Shown here one piece after another: positions 1 to 8,995 of a stretch of DNA of 64,000 bases. Position 1 is the stretch's first letter. Every line of letters starts with the position of its first letter. This stretch comes from Luteimonas sp. S4-F44 (GTDB lineage Bacteria; Pseudomonadota; Gammaproteobacteria; Xanthomonadales; Xanthomonadaceae): assembly GCF_022637415.1 (NCBI RefSeq), contig NZ_CP093340.1:1612001-1676000 (forward strand). The letters are read 5' to 3'. The notes beneath the pieces are model-generated. The model saw only the letters and a program-made list of their open reading frames with translations. It was not told where the DNA came from and made no database searches. The translations under genes were made by a program, and so were the position numbers.

Positions 1-498
1 TTCGGCGGCGCCGAGCGTACCGCGCAGTTGCTGGCGCAGACGCAGGCCACCGCCCGCGCCGAGGGCCTGCCGTTCGATTTCGATCGCGGCCAGGTCCGCG
101 TGACCACGCTGCCGGCACACCGGCTGCTGGCGCTGGCCGCGCGCGAGGGCGACCCCGACGCGGTCGGCGAGGCGCTGTTCCATGCCCACTTCGCGCAAGG
201 CCGCAACTTGGCCGATCCCGAGGTGCTGGTGGAGGCGGGCGCTGCGGGCGGGCTCGACGCGGCGCGCGTACGGGCGTTGTTGGCCGGCGACGAAGGCGAG
301 GCGGAAGTGCGGGCGCGGATCGCGCAGGCCCAGGCAATGGGCATCCGCGCCGTGCCGACCTTCGTCATCGACGGGCGGCTGGCGGTGCAGGGCGCGCAGC
401 CGCTCGAGCAACTGGCCCAGACCTTGCGCCAGGCGCTGGCTGCCGCAGCGCCTGCTTCGGCCACCGGCGCCGCTTGCGGGCCGCACGGCTGCGCCTGA
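1..498 (+). CDS. DsbA-family (FrnE-like) oxidoreductase, C-terminal part
   Basis: The gene is cut by the left window edge; 165 codons remain, read in frame 1 from base 1 with no start required. The visible part is the helical insertion and the end of a thioredoxin-like fold. AVPTF (about residue 117 of the fragment) carries the cis-proline of DsbA-type proteins, followed by a C-terminal tail with CGPHGC. The CxxC active site would lie in the missing N-terminal third. FrnE-like proteins are cytoplasmic disulfide oxidoreductases or isomerases, and family placement rests on this C-terminal half only. The two tail cysteines could form an extra redox or metal pair, which is inference. Confidence 0.75.
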   Translation, partial: FGGAERTAQLLAQTQATARAEGLPFDFDRGQVRVTTLPAHRLLALAAREGDPDAVGEALFHAHFAQGRNLADPEVLVEAGAAGGLDAARVRALLAGDEGEAEVRARIAQAQAMGIRAVPTFVIDGRLAVQGAQPLEQLAQTLRQALAAAAPASATGAACGPHGCA

Positions 499-586
499 AC
501 ACCACGGTGCGCACGCCCGGCGCGATGCGCGCATCTGCGACAATGCGCGTCTGCGCCGACCGGCGCGCTCGATGGAGATGTCCGCA

Positions 587-1567
587 ATGCTCGTGATCGG
601 CGTGGCCGGCACCGAACTCACCGCGCAGGAGCGCGACTGGCTGCAGCACGATGCCTGCGCCGGCGTGATCCTGTTCAAGCGCAACGTCGCCTCGCGCGCG
701 CAGATCGCAGACTTGGCGGCCGCGATCCGCGAAGCCGCGCCGCGTCCGCAGTTGGTCTGCGTCGACCAGGAGGGCGGCCGTGTGCAGCGCTTTGTGGACG
801 GCTACACGGCGCTGCCGCCGCTGGCCGGCTTCGGCGTGCAGTTCCGCACCGATCCCGAGGCGGCGCTCGCCCAGGCGCGCGCGCATGCGCGGCGCATGGC
901 CGAGGAGGTGCGCAGCAGTGGTGTCGACTTGAGTTTCGCGCCGGTGGTCGATGTCGGTCACGGCAACCTTGCGATTGGCGATCGGGCGTTCTCGGACGAT
1001 CCGCAGATCGTCGCCGCGTTGACGCGCGCCTATGTCGAAGGCATGCATGAGGCGGGCATGGCGGCCACGCTCAAGCATTTTCCGGGCCACGGCTCGGTGC
1101 GCGAAGACACCCATGTCGACCAGGCGGTCGATCGCCGCAGTCTCGAGGAGATTCGTGCGCACGATCTGGTGCCGTTCGTCGCCGGCATCGACGCCGGCGC
1201 CGATGCGGTGATGCTCGCGCACGTCACCTATCCGCAGGTCGCGCCGGAGCCGGCGGGGTATTCGCCGCGCTGGATCGAGACCATCCTGCGCGGTGAGTTG
1301 GGCTTTCGCGGCGTCGTGTTCTCCGACGACATCGGCATGGCCGCCGCGTTCTCGGCCGGCGGCATCAAGGCGCGCGTCGATGCGCACCTCGATGCCGGCT
1401 GCGACGTGGTGCTGGTCTGCCATCCCGAGCTTGTCGCCGAATCGCTCGCCGCCGTCGAAGGCCGCGCGCTCAACACCATGGCGCTGACCGGCCTGATCGG
1501 TCGCGGCCCCCTCGGCTGGGACGGCGCCCTCGCCGCAACCGCCCATCGCAACGGAGACATCGCATGA
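587..1567 (+). CDS. nagZ: beta-N-acetylhexosaminidase NagZ (peptidoglycan recycling)
   Basis: A cytoplasmic glycoside hydrolase family 3 enzyme that removes N-acetylglucosamine from anhydro-muropeptides during cell-wall recycling. At 326 residues it has the usual single-domain NagZ length. The family signature KHFPGHG followed by DTH (from about residue 163) provides the His/Asp pair, and VFSDDIGM (about residue 246) carries the nucleophilic aspartate. The chosen start (MLVIGV) has a GGAG nine bases upstream. In-frame ATGs at 572 and 578 would only add up to five residues. The stop overlaps the next start (ATGA), implying translational coupling with the phosphoribosyltransferase. Confidence 0.95.
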   Translation: MLVIGVAGTELTAQERDWLQHDACAGVILFKRNVASRAQIADLAAAIREAAPRPQLVCVDQEGGRVQRFVDGYTALPPLAGFGVQFRTDPEAALAQARAHARRMAEEVRSSGVDLSFAPVVDVGHGNLAIGDRAFSDDPQIVAALTRAYVEGMHEAGMAATLKHFPGHGSVREDTHVDQAVDRRSLEEIRAHDLVPFVAGIDAGADAVMLAHVTYPQVAPEPAGYSPRWIETILRGELGFRGVVFSDDIGMAAAFSAGGIKARVDAHLDAGCDVVLVCHPELVAESLAAVEGRALNTMALTGLIGRGPLGWDGALAATAHRNGDIA

Positions 1568-2124
1568 ACATCCCCCGGCTCGACGACGTGCTCGACAGCG
1601 CGGACCTGCTGTTCGACCGCGATGTGCTCGACGAGGCGATCGAAGCGATGGCCGACGGTATCGCCGACGACTACTGCGACGACGAGGTGCCGCCGCTGTT
1701 CATCACGGTGATGCATGGCGGCATGCCGTTCGCCGCGCAGCTGGCGTTCGCACTGGGCGAGCGCGAGCTGGATCTGCAGTTCGACTATCTGCATGCCACC
1801 CGTTACCGCGGCGCGACCACCGGCTCGGGCCTGGCCTGGCTGCACCGTCCGGCCACACCGCTGCAGGGCCGGCGCGTGCTGCTGGTCGACGACATCCTCG
1901 ACGAAGGTCACACGCTCAAGGCCGTGCGGCACTGGTGCGAGGACCAGGGGGCGAGCGAGGTCCGTGTCGCGGTGCTCGCGGTCAAGGTGCACGACCGCTG
2001 CGTGGAGGGCGTGGAAGCCGACTACGTTGGCGTCGAAGTGCCCGACCGCTACGTATTCGGCTACGGCATGGATTTCCATGAGCAGGGGCGCAACCTGCCG
2101 GGAATCTACGCGCTGGCCGACTGA
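1564..2124 (+). CDS. hpt: hypoxanthine-guanine phosphoribosyltransferase
   Basis: A purine salvage enzyme that transfers phosphoribose from PRPP to hypoxanthine or guanine. The 186-residue length fits type I phosphoribosyltransferases. The PRPP-binding motif VLLVDDILDEGHT sits at about residues 106-118, with the VMHGG loop near residue 50. It overlaps nagZ by four bases and is followed 111 bases later by the methylthioinosine phosphorylase, whose product is hypoxanthine. The two would therefore form a salvage route (inference from adjacency). Confidence 0.93.
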   Translation: MNIPRLDDVLDSADLLFDRDVLDEAIEAMADGIADDYCDDEVPPLFITVMHGGMPFAAQLAFALGERELDLQFDYLHATRYRGATTGSGLAWLHRPATPLQGRRVLLVDDILDEGHTLKAVRHWCEDQGASEVRVAVLAVKVHDRCVEGVEADYVGVEVPDRYVFGYGMDFHEQGRNLPGIYALAD

Positions 2125-2235
2125 GCGCGTCTGGCCGGCGCCGCCCGGTCCGCGCGCCTGCGCTGTATCGGGACGGCGGCGGCCAGGCGCTATCATCCCC
2201 GTCCCGCGTCGCCCGGCGCCTGACGAGACTTCGCG

Positions 2236-2991
2236 ATGACCGCATCCATCGACCTGGCCGTGATCGGCGGCACCGGACTGTACGCGCTGGCCGACCTGCA
2301 GGATGTCGAGGCGCACCAGCCGGTGACGCGCTATGGCGGTCTGTCGGGTCCGGTGCGCATCGGCACGCTGGATGGCCGCCGCGTGGCCTTCCTGGCGCGC
2401 CACGGCGAGGGTCACTCGCTGCCGCCGCACCGCATCAACTACCGCGCCAATCTCGCCGCGCTGCAGGCGCTCGGCGCCTCGCGCGTGCTCGCGCTCAATA
2501 CGGTGGGCGGCATCACCGAGCGTTTCGGACCGCGCGTGCTGGCGTGCCCCGACCAGCTGATCGACTACACCTGGGGCCGGGTGTCGACGTACTGCGAGGA
2601 AGAGGGCAGCGAGGTGCTGCACGTCGATTTCGGCGATCCGTACACGCCGACGTTTCGGCGGGCGGTTGTCGCTGCGGCCGGGCGCGCGGGCGTGGCGTTG
2701 GTCGACGGCGGCTGCTACGGCGCCACCCAGGGGCCGCGGCTGGAAACCCGGGCCGAGATCGCGCGCCTGCGCCGTGACGGCTGCGACCTGGTCGGCATGA
2801 CCGGCATGCCCGAGGCGGGCCTGGCGCGTGAGCTCGGCCTGGACTACGCGTGCCTGGCCATCGTCGCCAACTGGGCGGCCGGTGCCGGCCCCGAGGTCGA
2901 CGAGGTCATCACCTTCGAGGACGTGCTCGCCAACGTTGCCGCGGCATCGTCGGGAATTCCGGCCCTGTTGCGGGCGCTGCTCGCGACCTGA
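2236..2991 (+). CDS. S-methyl-5'-thioinosine (or thioadenosine) phosphorylase
   Basis: A nucleoside phosphorylase of the MTAP/PNP class II family, 251 residues. IGGTGLY at the N terminus and RHGEGHSLPPHRINYRAN (about residues 55-72) are the phosphate and ribose loops, and GGCYGATQGPRLETRAEI is the family core. The late motif VANWAAG, where eukaryotic MTAPs differ, resembles the methylthioinosine enzymes described in Pseudomonas and relatives, so S-methyl-5'-thioinosine is the more likely substrate. Products would be hypoxanthine and methylthioribose-1-phosphate. The adjacent hpt would reclaim the hypoxanthine. Substrate preference cannot be decided from sequence by eye. Confidence 0.88.
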   Translation: MTASIDLAVIGGTGLYALADLQDVEAHQPVTRYGGLSGPVRIGTLDGRRVAFLARHGEGHSLPPHRINYRANLAALQALGASRVLALNTVGGITERFGPRVLACPDQLIDYTWGRVSTYCEEEGSEVLHVDFGDPYTPTFRRAVVAAAGRAGVALVDGGCYGATQGPRLETRAEIARLRRDGCDLVGMTGMPEAGLARELGLDYACLAIVANWAAGAGPEVDEVITFEDVLANVAAASSGIPALLRALLAT

Positions 2992-3021
2992 TTGCCACGG
3001 CGGTTGCATGCTTTGCATACT
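2992..3021 (+). promoter_or_regulatory. candidate promoter of the cold-shock gene
   Basis: TTGCCA (2992-2997), an 18-base spacer and CATACT (3016-3021) make a plausible sigma-70 promoter. It leaves a leader of about 55 bases before the cold-shock start. The leader is much shorter than that of E. coli cspA. The call rests only on the boxes. Confidence 0.4.
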
Positions 3022-3084
3022 CGACCTGCCGGCCGTCCCTTGCAGGCAGGCCGGTATCACGTATCCAGACGAGGTCAGACGTTC

Positions 3085-3291
3085 ATGCAATACGGCACAG
3101 TGAAGTGGTTCAACGATGCGAAGGGATTCGGGTTCATTGCGCCCGAGGACGGCAGTGCGGACGTGTTCGTGCATTTCTCAGCGATCAACTCGAGCGGCTT
3201 CCGCTCTCTGCAGGAAGGGCAGCGCGTGAGCTACGAGGTGACGCAGGGACCGAAGGGGGCGCAGGCCTCGGGTGTGGCACCGGTCGCCTGA
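3085..3291 (+). CDS. cold-shock domain protein (CspA family)
   Basis: A 68-residue single-stranded nucleic-acid binding protein acting as RNA chaperone or antiterminator. RNP1 (KGFGFI, residues 13-18) and RNP2 (VFVHF) are intact, and the length is that of a lone cold-shock domain. The start [10 protein letters not shown] is the usual family N terminus. In-frame upstream sequence back to 2992 has no family similarity and is excluded. A strong hairpin terminator follows 21 bases after the stop, so this is a monocistronic unit. Confidence 0.95.
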   Translation: MQYGTVKWFNDAKGFGFIAPEDGSADVFVHFSAINSSGFRSLQEGQRVSYEVTQGPKGAQASGVAPVA

Positions 3292-3312
3292 CCGCGCTCG
3301 CAGGCAGTCACA

Positions 3313-3340
3313 GAAAAGCCCTGCGTCCGCGGGGCTTTTC
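3313..3340 (+). terminator. rho-independent terminator after the cold-shock gene
   Basis: GAAAAGCCC pairs with GGGCTTTTC across a short GC-rich loop, a nine-base-pair stem whose 3' arm ends in a T run and is followed by CTTGT. It lies directly downstream of the cold-shock stop. Confidence 0.8.
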
Positions 3341-3387
3341 CTTGTAGGGGCTTCTCCAATGCGGGCTGGTCAGGCCGTGGGCATCGA

Positions 3388-3945
3388 TCAACGTGCGCCG
3401 ATGCCGTTGAGAAACAAGTCGATCAGATGCGCCGTGCGCGACGTTGATGACGCGTCCTGCTCTGCGGCGAGCGATATCGCGGTCGCGACATAGACCAGAT
3501 CATCGAAGCCGACATCCTGGCGGATCGTGCCGGCGTCCTGCGCACGACGGAGCAAGCGCTGTCCTTCCTCGGTCATGGCATCGCAGCCGGGTGTGCCACC
3601 CTTCTGGAGCACTGTTCCGAGCGAGGCGGCCAGGTCGCGATACAGGATCGTGTCCGCGACCAGATCCTCGAGATACGCCCGCAGCGCGCGATTGGGATCA
3701 AGCGCTGTACTGCGCGCACGGCTGGACTCGGCCAGCGACACGAAGCGCGCGCTACAGGCGGCCGCCAGCAGGGCCTCGCGTGTCGGGAAGCGGCGATACA
3801 GCGTGCCGATGCCAACACCCGCGCGTTTGGCCACGTCTTCCAGCGAGGCGCCGGCACCTTTCTCCAGGAACACGGCTTCGGCCGCGGCCAGGATGCGTTC
3901 GCGGTTGCGTTGCGCGTCTGCGCGCAGCGGGGAGGGGTCGGTCAT
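3388..3945 (-). CDS. TetR-family repressor of the divergent SDR gene
   Basis: A 185-residue one-component regulator. The N-terminal helix-turn-helix is typical of TetR proteins (RILAAAEAVFLEKG, then VGIGTLYRRFPTREALLAA, residues about 17-62). The C-terminal part is an all-helical ligand and dimer domain. The start at MTDPSPL was chosen because the longer frame runs through the operator region into the neighbouring gene. It is transcribed away from the short-chain dehydrogenase at 4031, and the 85 bases between them hold a large inverted repeat. Local repression of both genes is therefore the simplest reading. The inducing ligand is unknown. Confidence 0.9.
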   Translation of the reverse strand: MTDPSPLRADAQRNRERILAAAEAVFLEKGAGASLEDVAKRAGVGIGTLYRRFPTREALLAAACSARFVSLAESSRARSTALDPNRALRAYLEDLVADTILYRDLAASLGTVLQKGGTPGCDAMTEEGQRLLRRAQDAGTIRQDVGFDDLVYVATAISLAAEQDASSTSRTAHLIDLFLNGIGAR

Positions 3946-3961
3946 CGTCGTCGTTTCGCCA

Positions 3962-4020
3962 CTTGCCAAGTGGAGGATACTTCCATATCTTAATCGGAGG
4001 AATCCTCCACTTACGGCAAG
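3962..4020. promoter_or_regulatory. nested palindromic operator and promoter between TetR and SDR genes
   Basis: The arm CTTGCCAAGTGGAGGAT (3962-3978) recurs inverted at 4002-4020 with a two-base insertion. Inside the right arm, GGAGGA-A-TCCTCC (3996-4008) is itself a perfect palindrome. A second partial palindrome, TGGAGGATACTTCCA, starts at 3971. A sigma-70 promoter for the SDR gene, TTGCCA (3963-3968), 17 bases and TATCTT (3986-3991), lies within it. The layout is a two-site TetR operator covering the promoter; the binding protein is inferred. Confidence 0.65.
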
Positions 4021-4030
4021 GGCCGATGAC

Positions 4031-4774
4031 ATGAACAAGCGATTCGAGAACAAGGTGGTCGTGATCACCGGTGGCAGCGATGGCATCGGTCTGGTCACCG
4101 CGCAGCACTTCGCCGAGGAAGGTGCGCACGTGTACATCACCGGGCGCCGGCAGGGGCCGCTCGACGCGGCAGTGAAGGCGATCGGCCACGGGGCCATCGG
4201 CGTGCAAGGGGATGTCGCCAGCCCCGCCGATCTCGATCGGCTCTACGCCCGGATCCAGCGCGACCATGGCAAGGTCGATGTCGTCTTCGCCAATGCGGGC
4301 ATCCACGAGAGCGTGCCGCTCGAAACGATCGACGAGGCGCATGTCGACCGCATGCTCGGCGTCAATCTCAAAGGTCTGATCTTCACCGTGCAGAAGGCGT
4401 TGCCGCTGATGGCGGCGGGCGGCGCGATCGTGCTGATGGGCTCGTCGGCCGGCAGCAAGGGCATTCCCGACCAGTCGCTCTACAACGCGAGCAAGGCGGC
4501 GGTCCGCTCGCTTGCGCGCAGTTGGACGGTCGATCTGAAGGAACGCGGCATTCGCGTGAATACCATCGCGCCCGGTGGCACCGAGACACGCCTGATCCGC
4601 GGCTTTCTGGATGCCCAACCCGGATTCGAAGACGCCTTGGTCCAGACCGTGCCGCTCGGACGATTGGGGCAACCCGATGAGATCGCACGCGCCGTTCTGT
4701 TCCTGGCGTCGAGCGAGAGCAGCTACGTTGCAGGCGTCGAGTTGCTTGTCGATGGCGGGTACGTCGCCGTCTGA
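4031..4774 (+). CDS. short-chain dehydrogenase/reductase (SDR)
   Basis: A classical 247-residue SDR oxidoreductase. It shows the nucleotide-binding motif TGGSDGIG (residues about 14-21), the NAG motif (FANAGIH), a Ser in GSSAGS, the catalytic YxxxK (YNASK) and the C-terminal GxxxLVDGGY segment. The GRR after the second strand suggests NADP preference. The substrate is unknown. Divergence from a TetR gene with a shared operator suggests a response to a small molecule such as an aldehyde, quinone or other xenobiotic, which is inference. Confidence 0.92.
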   Translation: MNKRFENKVVVITGGSDGIGLVTAQHFAEEGAHVYITGRRQGPLDAAVKAIGHGAIGVQGDVASPADLDRLYARIQRDHGKVDVVFANAGIHESVPLETIDEAHVDRMLGVNLKGLIFTVQKALPLMAAGGAIVLMGSSAGSKGIPDQSLYNASKAAVRSLARSWTVDLKERGIRVNTIAPGGTETRLIRGFLDAQPGFEDALVQTVPLGRLGQPDEIARAVLFLASSESSYVAGVELLVDGGYVAV

Positions 4775-4795
4775 CGCCACCTAGCCGCGCTGCGT

Positions 4796-4822
4796 GATCG
4801 CCAAGCGGCCGGCGCGGCGATC
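4796..4822. terminator. possible bidirectional terminator between SDR and dld
   Basis: GATCGCC (4796-4802) pairs with GGCGATC (4816-4822) between two convergent genes, with GC-rich palindromic sequence in the loop. There is no clear T tract, so the call is weak. Confidence 0.3.
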
Positions 4823-4861
4823 GCTGGCAAGGGGGCCGCCGGAGCGACGGACGCCCGATCA

Positions 4862-6574
4862 TCACGGACAGTCGCAGTCGGTCCAATGCGCGCCCTTGGG
4901 GGTGTGGCCGATACCCGGGTTGAAGCTGTTGGTCGGGTCGAGCGCGCGATAGAACGCGGCCAGCGCCGGCTTGGCGGGGTAGAGATGGCCCACATTGTGT
5001 TCGGCCGGGTACTCGGCGCCGCGTGCGTCGAGCAGGGCCCACATCGCATGTTCGATCGCCAGCGGGTCGTGGCCCGCCTTGACGATGTAGTCCTGGTGGA
5101 AGACATGGCACAGGAAGTGCCCGTAGTACAGCCGGGCGGCGAGTGCGGACGCGATCGAGGGCGGCAGGGTCTCGACCCAGTCGCGATCATCGCGTCGCAG
5201 CGCGATGTCGAGCGCGACGATGTCGGCGACCTGGCGACGGTGCACCTCGCGGTAGCGGACCGCCGCGCCAGCGATCGCGAAGCGATGCAGGAAGGCCTTG
5301 CGGCCCTCGTCGGCGGTACAGCGGAACCAGCTGCCCGATGTGCCGGCGGCGTAATGACGGTCGAGGAACGCCTCGGTCGCGGCCGCCTGCGTGGCGCCGA
5401 CCTTGAGCAGCAGGTGATGCGCATAGCGATCGCGGAAGTCGCGCAGCCGGCGCGGCAGGTGGTCGGGCAGCAGCGAGACGACCGCCTGCAGCGCCCGGTC
5501 GCTCGCGCCGCGCAGGCCGATGCGCTCGAGCACGCCGTCGACCCGACTCTTGAACGCGAACGCCGCCGGAACCTTGTCGGTGCCGAAGCGGTCGATCAAC
5601 AGGAACACGTCCTTGCCGTACTGCGCGCCGATGTCGAACGCATCGCGGTGCACGTACTCGCCGGCGATCGGCAGGTCGCCCGGCATGGTCAGCAAGTGAC
5701 GGCGGATCGCGGTGAGATCGTCGGGGTCGTTGCTGCCGATGTAGAGCACGGTCGCCGGTTCGCGCGGGAAAGTGTCGAGCCGCACCGCGAACACTGCCAG
5801 CCGGCCGGCGGAGCCGGAGGCCTCGTGCAGTCGTGCGGGATCGGCGTTGTAGCGTGCCGGTGTGGGCGCATCGACGTCGCGCACGTCGTGCGCGTAGCGC
5901 CGGTCGGAGGCGACGCGGTCCGGCGGGTCGTGGACGTCGCAGGTCCGGTAGTTGCCGGCCTCCAGTCGCGCGAGCATCGCTTCGGGGTCGTCGCCCAGCT
6001 CGATGCCCAGGTGGTTCACCAGCCGCAGCGTGCCGTCGGCGTCTCGCTGCGCAAACAGCGCCAGTTCGGTGTAGGCCGGACCGCGGCGCACCAGCGCGCC
6101 GCCGGAGTTGTTGCACACGCCGCCGAGCACCGAGGCGCCGATACACGACGAGCCGATCACCGAATGCGGCTCGCGGTCGAGCGGTGCGAGCGCCTGCTCC
6201 AGTCTGTCGAGCGTTGCGCCCGGCAGGCAGACCACTTGCCGGCCGCCGCCCAGCAACTGGATGCCCACCAGCCGCCGCGTGCTGATCAGCACGATGCCGC
6301 GGTCGTAGGCGTCGCCGTCCGGCGTCGAGCCGCCGGTCAGGCCGGTGTTGGCCGCCTGCATGAGTACGATTGCGCCGGCGTCGAGGACCGCCTGCAGCAC
6401 GCGCCACAACTCGACCAGGCTGCCCGGACGGACGACCGCGAGCACCGGACCGTCGCCGAAGCGGTAGCCCTTGCGATAGCGCCGCGTTGCCCGGTCGCCG
6501 GTCAGCACATGGCCGCGACCCACGATGCCACGCAGCCGGTCGACCAGCCCCTGGGCGACCAGGCGTGGGGTCAT
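4862..6574 (-). CDS. dld: D-lactate dehydrogenase, quinone-dependent (Dld)
   Basis: A peripheral membrane flavoprotein oxidising D-lactate to pyruvate with electrons to the quinone pool. At 570 residues it matches E. coli Dld length. An FAD-binding PCMH domain occupies the first third ([11 protein letters not shown] about residue 75; [20 protein letters not shown] about 140). The membrane-binding and cap regions of Dld-type enzymes follow, and the protein ends in [17 protein letters not shown]. The start overlaps the lldD stop (ATGA). It is the last gene of lldR-lldD-dld, so both lactate enantiomers are oxidised from one transcript. Confidence 0.95.
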   Translation of the reverse strand: MTPRLVAQGLVDRLRGIVGRGHVLTGDRATRRYRKGYRFGDGPVLAVVRPGSLVELWRVLQAVLDAGAIVLMQAANTGLTGGSTPDGDAYDRGIVLISTRRLVGIQLLGGGRQVVCLPGATLDRLEQALAPLDREPHSVIGSSCIGASVLGGVCNNSGGALVRRGPAYTELALFAQRDADGTLRLVNHLGIELGDDPEAMLARLEAGNYRTCDVHDPPDRVASDRRYAHDVRDVDAPTPARYNADPARLHEASGSAGRLAVFAVRLDTFPREPATVLYIGSNDPDDLTAIRRHLLTMPGDLPIAGEYVHRDAFDIGAQYGKDVFLLIDRFGTDKVPAAFAFKSRVDGVLERIGLRGASDRALQAVVSLLPDHLPRRLRDFRDRYAHHLLLKVGATQAAATEAFLDRHYAAGTSGSWFRCTADEGRKAFLHRFAIAGAAVRYREVHRRQVADIVALDIALRRDDRDWVETLPPSIASALAARLYYGHFLCHVFHQDYIVKAGHDPLAIEHAMWALLDARGAEYPAEHNVGHLYPAKPALAAFYRALDPTNSFNPGIGHTPKGAHWTDCDCP

Positions 6575-7713
6575 CGCGGCGGCGCGACCAGGGTGTCGCG
6601 GCCAATAGCGGCGACGGTGCGTGCACCGGTCAGCGTCATCGCCACGCGCATTTCCTGCTGCAGCAGGTCGAGCAGGTGCGCCACTCCGGCCTGGCCGGCC
6701 GCGGCCAGCGCGTAGACGAACGCGCGGCCCAGCAGCACCGCATCGGCGCCCAGCGCCAGCATCCGCACGATGTCCAGCCCGCTGCGCACGCCGGAATCGG
6801 CGAGGATCTTCAGCGACCCGCCGACCGCGTCGGCGATCGCCGGCAGTGCATGTGCGGTCGACAGTACGCCGTCGAGCTGACGCCCGCCGTGGTTGGAGAC
6901 GACGATGCCATCGGCACCGAAGCGCACCGCGTCGCGCGCATCGTCGGGGTCGAGAATGCCCTTGATGACCATCGGCCCGCGCCAGAACGCGCGGATCCAC
7001 TCCAGATCCTTCCATGAGATCGACGGATCGAAGTTCGCGCCCAGCCAGCCGATGTAGTCGGCCAGTCCGGTCGCCGTGCCGCGGTAGGCGGAAATGTTGC
7101 CCAGGTCGTGCGGTCGTCCGTGCAGGCCCACGTCCCAGGCCCAACGCGGATGCGTGGCCGCCTGCCACAGGCGACGCATCGCCGCGTTGGGGCCGCTCAT
7201 GCCTGAGTGCGCGTCGCGGTAGCGCGCGCCGGGCGTGGGCATGTCGACCGTGAACACCAGCGTGCTGCAACCGGCGGCCTGTGCGCGCTCAAGTGCGGCG
7301 CGCATGAAGCCGCGGTCGCGCAGCACGTACAACTGGAACCACATCGGCCGATCGATCGCGGGGGCGACTTCCTCGATCGCGCACACCGACACCGTCGACA
7401 GCGTAAAGGGGATACCGCGCGAAGCCGCCGCGCGTGCCGCCTGGACCTCGCCACGACGTGCGTACATGCCACTCAGTCCGACTGGCGCGAGCGCCGCGGG
7501 GAATGCCAACCGCTCGCCGAACAGCTCGGTCGACAGGTCCAGGTCGGCGACGTCGCGCAGCACGCGCTGGCGCAGGGCAATGCCTTCCAGGTCGGCGACA
7601 TTGCGGCGCAGGGTCTGTTCGGCATATGCGCCGCCGTCGATGTAGTGGAACAAGAACGGCGGCAGCCGCCGCCGGGCGGCGGCGCGGTAGTCGGTCGAGG
7701 CGGCAATGATCAT
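6571..7713 (-). CDS. lldD: L-lactate dehydrogenase, FMN-dependent (LldD)
   Basis: A membrane-associated FMN enzyme of the alpha-hydroxyacid oxidase family, 380 residues, converting L-lactate to pyruvate and reducing quinones. Visible motifs are the N-terminal [21 protein letters not shown], the active-site loop SNHGGRQLD (about residues 275-283) with the catalytic histidine, and [21 protein letters not shown] at the FMN phosphate site. It lies between lldR (11-base gap) and dld (4-base overlap). There is no lactate permease gene in this cluster. Confidence 0.96.
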   Translation of the reverse strand: MIIAASTDYRAAARRRLPPFLFHYIDGGAYAEQTLRRNVADLEGIALRQRVLRDVADLDLSTELFGERLAFPAALAPVGLSGMYARRGEVQAARAAASRGIPFTLSTVSVCAIEEVAPAIDRPMWFQLYVLRDRGFMRAALERAQAAGCSTLVFTVDMPTPGARYRDAHSGMSGPNAAMRRLWQAATHPRWAWDVGLHGRPHDLGNISAYRGTATGLADYIGWLGANFDPSISWKDLEWIRAFWRGPMVIKGILDPDDARDAVRFGADGIVVSNHGGRQLDGVLSTAHALPAIADAVGGSLKILADSGVRSGLDIVRMLALGADAVLLGRAFVYALAAAGQAGVAHLLDLLQQEMRVAMTLTGARTVAAIGRDTLVAPPR

Positions 7714-7724
7714 GGCAGCAGCCT

Positions 7725-8528
7725 TCAGCTGTGCGACGGCGGCAGGCGCGAGGCACGGGCGCGGCGCGCCTCGTTCTCGTCGAGTTCGCGCAGCGAGGTG
7801 TGCACGAACGCAAGATGGGTGTGCGCGGCGGCGCGGGCGGCCTCGGGATCGCCCGACAGAACGGCGTCGCGCATCGCCCGGTGCTGCACCAACAGCGGTT
7901 CGAACGTGCGCGCCGAGACGTAGAGCATTTCCCGGCTCTGCGAGATGTTGGTCTGCAACAGGTCGAACATCCCGCGCATGACCTGCAGCAGCACCAGATT
8001 GTGCGAGGCCTCGGCGATCGACAGATGGAATGCGGCGTCGGCGCGCGCTTCGCCGGCCGGGTCGTTGCGACCGTGCAGCGCCGTCATCGCGTCGAAGGCC
8101 TCGGCGATTCGCGCGCGGTCCTCATCGGTCGCACGCAGCGCGGCGTGCCAGGCAGCCATGCCCTCCAGGCCGTGCCGGATCTCCAGCACGTCGTAGCGGT
8201 ACTCCGGATCGCTGCGGAACACGCCAAGGAACGGTTGCAGCGGTGCGATGCGCGGGAAGGCAGGCGCGTCGTGCGCGCACAGGTAGGTGCCACCGCCCTG
8301 GCGCGCATGCAGCACACCCTGACTTGCGAGGCGGGCGATCGCCTCGCGCAGGACAGTGCGCGACACGCCCAGCTCGAGCGCGAGGGCGCGTTCGGGCGGC
8401 AGGCGGTCGCCGGGGCGCAGCGCGCGTGCATCGATCAGCGCCAGCACGCGTTCTGCAACCTGGTCGGACAGACGCACGCGACGCGCGCCGATGGTATCGG
8501 GGCGGGTGGCAGGGGCGGGAAGGCGCAT
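7725..8528 (-). CDS. lldR: GntR/FadR-type lactate regulator LldR
   Basis: An N-terminal winged helix of the GntR type ([45 protein letters not shown], split over residues about 20-65) is followed by an FCD ligand domain. This is the organisation of E. coli LldR. It is the first gene of lldR-lldD-dld. The start at MRLPAP has GGAG six bases upstream; an ATG at 8540 in the same frame would add four residues. Two FadR/LldR-type palindromes lie upstream, so autoregulation and lactate-responsive control of the operon are expected. Confidence 0.92.
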   Translation of the reverse strand: MRLPAPATRPDTIGARRVRLSDQVAERVLALIDARALRPGDRLPPERALALELGVSRTVLREAIARLASQGVLHARQGGGTYLCAHDAPAFPRIAPLQPFLGVFRSDPEYRYDVLEIRHGLEGMAAWHAALRATDEDRARIAEAFDAMTALHGRNDPAGEARADAAFHLSIAEASHNLVLLQVMRGMFDLLQTNISQSREMLYVSARTFEPLLVQHRAMRDAVLSGDPEAARAAAHTHLAFVHTSLRELDENEARRARASRLPPSHS

Positions 8529-8606
8529 CCGGGACTCCATGTCAGTTCGCTTGCAACGTGCTGGCCGGCCAGGCATCGCCGCGTTCGCGCCGGCGATTCG
8601 AGATCG

Positions 8607-8624
8607 AATTGGTACGACCAAATT
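8607..8624 (-). promoter_or_regulatory. LldR operator O1 (promoter-proximal)
   Basis: AATTGGTACGACCAAATT contains TTGGTNNNACCAA, the FadR/LldR-type palindrome. It lies in the predicted leader between the promoter and lldR, where a bound repressor would block transcription. Confidence 0.7.
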
Positions 8625-8653
8625 AAATACGATGGGCCGGCGATGTGCGACGA

Positions 8654-8683
8654 GTGTAACGAAACGAGCGCATTTATCGTCAA
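8654..8683 (-). promoter_or_regulatory. candidate sigma-70 promoter of lldR-lldD-dld
   Basis: Read on the minus strand, TTGACG (8683-8678), an 18-base spacer and TTACAC (8659-8654) give a good promoter. It starts transcription near 8646, between the two operators. Confidence 0.55.
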
Positions 8684-8703
8684 GACGACCAAAGTCTCAG
8701 ATC

Positions 8704-8718
8704 ATTGGTCACACCAAT
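8704..8718 (-). promoter_or_regulatory. LldR operator O2 (distal)
   Basis: ATTGGTCACACCAAT is a perfect copy of the TTGGTNNNACCAA pattern. It lies about 65 bases upstream of the predicted start and 96 bases from O1. Paired operators flanking the promoter are known for the E. coli lldPRD operon. Confidence 0.65.
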
Positions 8719-8719
8719 A

Positions 8720-8995
8720 CATCGCGAGTCGATGTTCGCAGTGGACGCGCGGGGCGAGCGTACGGTCGGTGACGCCCTCGAAACCGCGCCGCCGCCCGTC
8801 GAGACGCGTTTGCATAGTCGAGCTGGCAGGGGGGCGCGACCAGCCGTGTGCTCATGCCGCTCGACGCGCCTACGACGAAGACGTCGCATTGCCTGTCCGT
8901 GCCGAGGTGTTGACGCCCGATGGTCTCGCCGATGCCGGGCGATGCGGCCAAGTCGCGGTCGGTGCAGGGGCATCCTGACCGCGACCGGCGCCGCG
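8720..8995. other. non-coding stretch between the lld control region and btuB
   Basis: Together with the lld leader, this makes about 450 bases without a gene. Reading frames here overlap each other and show no recognisable protein. No strong hairpin or repeat was seen beyond the listed operators. Confidence 0.5.

Noticed and set aside
4886..6715. Open frame of 609 codons on the plus strand
   Set aside because: Antisense to dld and the lldD end; no domain recognised.
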